A stretch of DNA of 36,436 nt from Caecitellus pseudoparvulus (taxonomy: Eukaryota > Bigyra: Bicosoecida): assembly GCA_965644315.1 (NCBI GenBank), contig CBFFRQ010000162.1:1-36436 (forward strand), written 5' to 3'. The first letter of the stretch is position 1; each line of letters starts with the position of its first letter. Positions 32,305 through 36,436 of the stretch are shown here, one piece after another. The notes beneath the pieces were generated by a model. That model made no database searches. It saw only the letters and a list, made by a program, of their open reading frames with translations, and was not told the origin of the DNA. A program made the translations under genes and the position numbers.

Positions 32305-34668
32305 ATGGCAGCGGCCAGTAGCACCCTCTCTTCGGGGGAGGCCCCGAGCAGTGAAGCGTCAGTCGTTTCGCAGTTGGCTGCGTGCGAAGCTGGCGACGCC
32401 AGCAAGCAGCGCCAGGTGTTGGCAAAGAAGGGTGCGGGAGCAGCAGCTTCGCACACCAAGCGATGCAAGGCTTTTAGACTGGCTTGCGCTAAAGGAGACT
32501 TGGACTCGGTGCGGGAGCTGCTGGCTTTGCAGGGTGAACACGCGGTGGACGTGCATGCTGGAGATGGTGTTGGACCTGAGGCTGGCTTTCGGCGAGCTTG
32601 TGCGAGTGGACACCCCGAAGTAGTGCGCGAGCTGCTTGCTTTGCGCGGTTCCCTCTCAGTGGATGTTCATGCAAGGGACAGGGATGCGCCTGAGGCCGCG
32701 TTCCGTGCTGCTTGTGAGAACGGTCACCTTCCTGTTGTGCTCCTGTTGCTGGAGCTCCAGGGAGAACGCCAGGTGGACGTGCACGCTCTGCATGAGTACG
32801 GCTTTCGCTGTGCGTGCCAAAACGGCCATGTAGGTGTTGTGCAGTGTCTCCTGGCATTGTCGGGGCCCCGCCAAGTCGATGTGCATGCCCAGCACGAGTA
32901 CGGGTTCAGGTGGGCGTGTGCCAACGGGCACGTTCGTGTCGTGCAAGAGCTGCTGGCGCTGACTGGTGATCAGGCAATTGATGTCCACGCCCGCCAAGAA
33001 TATGCATATCGCTGTGCTTGCCGCAACGGACACCCTGCTGTGGTTCGAGAGCTCCTCAGTCTTGGTGCTTCCCGGGAAGTGGACACACATGCGCCAGACC
33101 GTCAGGGACCGGAAGCTGCCTTTCGGGGGGCATGCCGCAATGGTCACCTGGGTGTCACGCGTGACCTTCTTGCGCTGAGCGGTGACCGACAAGTTGAGTG
33201 GAAGGCCGGGATTCAAGGGGGCTTCACAGCAGCTTGTGAGCGCGGGCACTTGAGCATCGTGCTGGAATTGCTTGCTTTGACAGGTGACAGGGCGGTGGAT
33301 GTGCACGCGGGCGATGGGGCTGGGCCAGAGGTAGGGTTCCGGCTGGCATGCGCAGGTGGACATGTCGATGTGGTGCGCGCCATGTTGGCCCTTGGAGGCG
33401 AGCGACTTGTCGATGTTCACGCGGCGAAGGAGTTTGCCTTTCGCCGGGCGTGCCGCAACGGCCACCTGTCTGTTTTGCATGAGCTCTTGTCACTGACTGG
33501 TGAAAGGGAGGTGGACGTTCACGCTTTGGATGAAGGAGGCTTTCTTTGGGCGTGTCTGCGCGGCAGAACTGACGTCGCGAGCGTTTTGCTGGCTTTGGAA
33601 GGCCCGCGAAGAGTTGACGTGCATGCTACTGATTGGGCTGGGGCAGAAGCCCCGTTCCGGCTTGCATGTGAGTATGGCCACGTAGGGATCGTGCGAATGC
33701 TGCTGGATCTGAGCAATGGTCAGAGTGTGAATGTGCATAAAGGAGACCGCCATGGGCCAGAGGCTGCCCTGCGACTAGCCTGCCGAAATGGACATGTGCA
33801 GGTCGTTCGAACCCTGCTGGAGCTGACTGGAGCACGAGAGGTGGACGTTCATGCTGCAGACAGGGAGGGACCTGAAGCCGCTTTCCGCCGCGCCTGTCGT
33901 GGTGGCCATGTTGCAGTCGTTCGGGAGTTGTTGGCCCTGGAAGGAGACCGTGCCGTGGATGTGCACGCAATGGGCGAGTGGGCCTTCACTTGGGCTTGCC
34001 ACAACGGCCAACTCGCAGTCGTGCGCGAGCTCCTGAACTTGACAGGGCATCGCACAATAGACATCAGCATCGCTGATAGCCTCGGTCCGGAGGCCCCCTT
34101 TCGATGGGCGTGCCTGCAGGGTCACGCGAGCGTAGTCCGCGAGCTCCTCGCTGTCCAGGATGGCCGTGAGGTGGATGTCCACGCCGGCGATCGAGAAGGG
34201 CCAGAGTACTTTTTCAGGTGGACCTGTTTCAACGGACATCTAGCCGTGGTCCGTGAGCTGCTCGCGTTGAGTGGTCCTCGGAAGGTCAATGTGCACGCGG
34301 CAGATGAGCGTGGACCAGAGGCTGGCTTTCGTTTTGCAAGCGACTACGGCCATGTCGGCGTTGTACGTGAGCTGCTGGCCCTTACAGACGACCGGCAAGT
34401 GGACGTTCATGCCGATGATGGAAGTGGACCTGACGCTGGCTTTCGGTGGGCTTGGTCGAACCACCACCACCAAATTGTTCGTGAACTCCTTGCGCTGACA
34501 GGCGACAGAGCCCTTCCAGCGACTGCAGTGAATGAGCGTGGCGAATCTGCAAGGCAAGCGAGAGCTGACGCAGTTTGGAGCGGGGCAAGCACTCGGCATG
34601 CTCGAAAGTCGATGGTGCTCCTCAGAGCGGTGCGCCGCTCCCGTGGACAGAGCGGCCAGTACGAGTAG
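32305..34668 (+). CDS. Ankyrin-repeat protein, about 19 repeats
   Basis: A single-exon protein of 787 residues. After an Ala/Ser-rich leader (about 1-50) it consists of about 19 ankyrin repeats, one every 36-40 residues. The core is GHxxVVRELLALxGxRxVDVHA, and many repeats insert a DxxGPEAAFR loop between units while others use a shorter EYGFR linker. The last two repeats are degenerate (SDYGHVGVV, WSNHHHQIV). The C-terminal tail DAVWSGASTRHARKSMVLLR matches the neighbouring paralogue and is not part of an ankyrin repeat. There is no signal peptide, membrane segment or enzyme domain, so it is probably an intracellular scaffold. The partner is unknown. The start codon is followed by G and begins an uninterrupted frame. 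Confidence 0.93.
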   Translation: MAAASSTLSSGEAPSSEASVVSQLAACEAGDASKQRQVLAKKGAGAAASHTKRCKAFRLACAKGDLDSVRELLALQGEHAVDVHAGDGVGPEAGFRRACASGHPEVVRELLALRGSLSVDVHARDRDAPEAAFRAACENGHLPVVLLLLELQGERQVDVHALHEYGFRCACQNGHVGVVQCLLALSGPRQVDVHAQHEYGFRWACANGHVRVVQELLALTGDQAIDVHARQEYAYRCACRNGHPAVVRELLSLGASREVDTHAPDRQGPEAAFRGACRNGHLGVTRDLLALSGDRQVEWKAGIQGGFTAACERGHLSIVLELLALTGDRAVDVHAGDGAGPEVGFRLACAGGHVDVVRAMLALGGERLVDVHAAKEFAFRRACRNGHLSVLHELLSLTGEREVDVHALDEGGFLWACLRGRTDVASVLLALEGPRRVDVHATDWAGAEAPFRLACEYGHVGIVRMLLDLSNGQSVNVHKGDRHGPEAALRLACRNGHVQVVRTLLELTGAREVDVHAADREGPEAAFRRACRGGHVAVVRELLALEGDRAVDVHAMGEWAFTWACHNGQLAVVRELLNLTGHRTIDISIADSLGPEAPFRWACLQGHASVVRELLAVQDGREVDVHAGDREGPEYFFRWTCFNGHLAVVRELLALSGPRKVNVHAADERGPEAGFRFASDYGHVGVVRELLALTDDRQVDVHADDGSGPDAGFRWAWSNHHHQIVRELLALTGDRALPATAVNERGESARQARADAVWSGASTRHARKSMVLLRAVRRSRGQSGQYE

Positions 34669-35072
34669 TGTGCTGATAGTACGAACTGGATCCATATCAG
34701 GACTTAGCATGAGAATGGGCATGTGCTTTTACCCCTTTTGCGGCATGATACAGGCGGATTTGCTCGTGAACAGCCTTGGTGCGACTTGTTGCCGGAGAGG
34801 TTCAGTTTGCCTCGACTACCCTTCGCACGTATGATTCGATTGAAACAGAACTGTGATCATGTCATATCACTTGCTATGAGATCTTCATTCGCTTTACTTG
34901 CTACCCTGTAATGGTGTTGAAGGAGTCGCTTGGAACTTCTTTGCTCCAGGAGTTGAGCGTGAAGAAGCCCACTGCACCGCCCTGCTCGGCGCAGCTGAGC
35001 CGGGGAAAGTCTCAAGCCCAGGAACCCAACCACTGGCCTTCGTTCTAACAAGGCAACCCTTGAGATAACACA
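34669..35072. other. Intergenic region between ankyrin and Sel1 genes
   Basis: Mixed-composition sequence with only short frames. It should hold the 3' UTR of the ankyrin gene and the promoter and 5' leader of the Sel1 gene. I see no RNA gene, repeat or convincing TATA box. Confidence 0.5.
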
Positions 35073-36436
35073 ATGGTGAGTGGGAGGCGTGATCACGTGA
35101 CCAATAAGGGTCAGCAGTTGGCGTGGCGGGCAAGCGCGAGTACTTGTGCTGGGGTTCAGTCAAGCAGTACAGGACTCTGGTACCGCATGCTGTTCCTGTT
35201 CCGCTGATTTGCAGCCCAACCAAAGACAACCAACAAGCCACGGGACCAAGAATGCTGGCAAGGGCTCGAAAAGCGGCTCGGGGGCAGTTGCTCTGACGGC
35301 GAGTCCAAGTAGCAAACCCACGCAGGGGCAGTGTACTGTTAGCCAGCAGACTGTGTCCAGATACAAGGACCTAGCAGAACAGGACCAGGCGTCTGCCCAA
35401 CTTAACTTGGGGTTTCTGTTCCACTTTGGCTTGGGCGTGCCCAAGGACGTAGTCGAAGCCGCTCGCCTGTACAAAGCTGCCGCGGACCAAGGTCACCGCA
35501 AAGCATTGACGCTGCTTGGAGACATGTACAGACTCGGCATTGGGCTGCAAAAAGACGCATCGAAAGCGCAACAGTGCTACAATCAGGCAGCTGCGCTTGG
35601 TGAAACTGCTGCAAAAGATCGCACCGCATGCATGGCTGGCAAAGTTAGCGTTGATGCAGCACCGGCTCCAGCTCAAGCTCCAGCTCCAGCTCCAGCACCA
35701 GCACCAGCACCAGCACCAGCTCCAGCACCGGCTCCAGCACCAGCTCCAGCTCCAGCACCAGCTCCAGCACCCACACCGGCACCGGCTCCAGCACCAGCTC
35801 CAGCACCCACACCGGCACCGGCTCCAAGACCGGGTGCGAGTGAGGTGGTGCGTGCATGCCGAGCGGAGGCTGAGAAAGGCGACGCGGATGCACAGCTCAA
35901 GCTGGGCATGATGTACCGGAGTGGGAAGGATGTGGCACAGGACTTCGTTGAAGCTGCCAAGTGGATCTTGGCTGCCGCGGAGCAGGGCCATGCCGGCGCC
36001 CAGAACCGGATGGCCACCATGCTCAAGGTGGGCCAAGGCGTGGCACGGGATGACGAGGCTGCCGTGCGGTGGTATCGACGTGCAGCAGAGCAGGGTTATG
36101 GAGGGGCCCAAGTGAACCTCGGCACCATGTACAGGGATGGGCGGGGCGTGCAGCGTGATGAGGGGGCTGCTGTGCGGTGGTACCGGCGGGCGGCGGAGCA
36201 GGGTCATGCTGGTGGGCAGGGCAGGCTGGGGGACATGTGCCGGGACGGGCGGGGCGTGGGCAAGGATGTGGGTGAGGCTGTGCGGTGGTATGAGGCGGCG
36301 GCAGCGCAGGGGCATGGTGGAGCGGCGCGGGCGCTGGAGGGTATCCGTGATCTGGACATCCCGGCTCCATCGCCAGCACCAGCACCAGCACCAGCACCAG
36401 CACCAGCCCCAGCTCCAGCTCCAGCACCAAGACCGG
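35073..36436 (+). CDS. Sel1-repeat (SLR) protein with Ala-Pro linkers, 3' end outside window
   Basis: The frame is open from 35101 to the right edge but has no ATG before 35524, so an upstream exon is needed. ATG 35073-35075 (A at -3) is followed at once by a consensus donor GTGAGT. A strong acceptor (CCGCTGATTTGCAG) ends at 35214, and the 139-nt intron keeps phase, giving M-PNQRQPTSHG. About 408 residues are visible. A Ser/Lys/Gly-rich leader is followed by two Sel1 repeats (AQLNLGFLFHFGLGVPKD, ALTLLGDMYRLG). Then come an Ala-Pro linker, four more repeats (AEQGxxGAQxxLGxMYRDGRGVxxDxxxAVRWYRRA) and the start of a second linker. Sel1 repeats form a TPR-like solenoid and act as adaptors. The protein probably continues with further blocks. 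The intron is inferred from the sequence. Confidence 0.85.
35656..35832 (+). repeat. GCTCCA/GCACCA microsatellite encoding an Ala-Pro linker
   Basis: Imperfect hexanucleotide repeat read as (Ala-Pro)n in the Sel1 gene. A subrepeat with CACACCGGCACCGG is present twice (35770-35783 and 35809-35822). It ends at AGACCGGG, where the second Sel1 block begins. Confidence 0.9.
36361..36436 (+). repeat. Second Ala-Pro-coding microsatellite, cut by window edge
   Basis: GCACCA/GCTCCA repeats begin after the fourth repeat of the second Sel1 block and reach CCAAGACCGG at the edge. The same bases close the first linker, which suggests that another Sel1 block follows. Confidence 0.85.

Noticed and set aside
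35371-36315. Minus-strand frames rich in Gly-Ala or Cys-Trp-Ser over the Sel1 gene
   Set aside because: Antisense reading of the Ala-Pro microsatellite; the plus strand encodes recognisable Sel1 repeats.

Overview
This window is nuclear DNA from a GC-rich, gene-dense unicellular eukaryote. The reading frames are long. Most genes I could model carry short GT-AG introns (about 40-172 nt) that are needed to join conserved protein segments. The gene content is eukaryotic: an MGAT5-type Golgi glycosyltransferase, a carboxypeptidase Q, a CFAP97/Hemingway-type ciliary protein, and large ankyrin, Sel1 and coiled-coil proteins. The organism therefore probably has cilia and a secretory pathway that branches N-glycans. 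A free-living flagellate or alga fits, but I see no marker that fixes the lineage.

Layout, left to right. (1) 1-14635, minus strand: one giant secreted or surface protein. It has a signal peptide, FG-GAP-like repeats, a Pmp-like parallel beta-helix and beta-sandwich-like modules. It ends in an array of about 20 almost identical 411-bp (137-residue) repeats that runs off the left edge. (2) 15253-17592, minus: an unrecognised protein of at least two exons, weakly longin-like. (3) 18115-19578, plus: the GT18 glycosyltransferase. It converges, with a 30-nt gap, on (4) 19609-21545, minus, a three-exon protein with an RRM-like segment. (5) 21829-26194, plus: a long coiled-coil protein with small 5' exons. 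(6) 26407-28335, plus: the CFAP97-like protein with a zinc-ribbon-like C-terminus. It converges, with a 9-nt gap, on (7) 28345-30409, minus, carboxypeptidase Q with an added C-terminal membrane anchor. (8) 31059-31847 and 32305-34668, plus: two paralogous ankyrin-repeat genes with a shared C-terminal tail. (9) 35073 to the right edge, plus: a Sel1-repeat gene with Ala-Pro linkers, whose start codon appears to be the last codon of its first exon.

The most striking region is the 411-bp array. It has a five-unit higher-order structure. Six units carry the same one-base insertion, which breaks the frame. The inserted sequence is exactly what results from superimposing the two in-frame alternatives seen in the other units, so I suspect a consensus artefact over one continuous gene of more than 4,800 codons. 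The links between genes are loose: several products enter the secretory pathway (giant glycoprotein, GT18 enzyme, carboxypeptidase) and at least one is probably ciliary. I do not see a new multi-gene system that I could defend.
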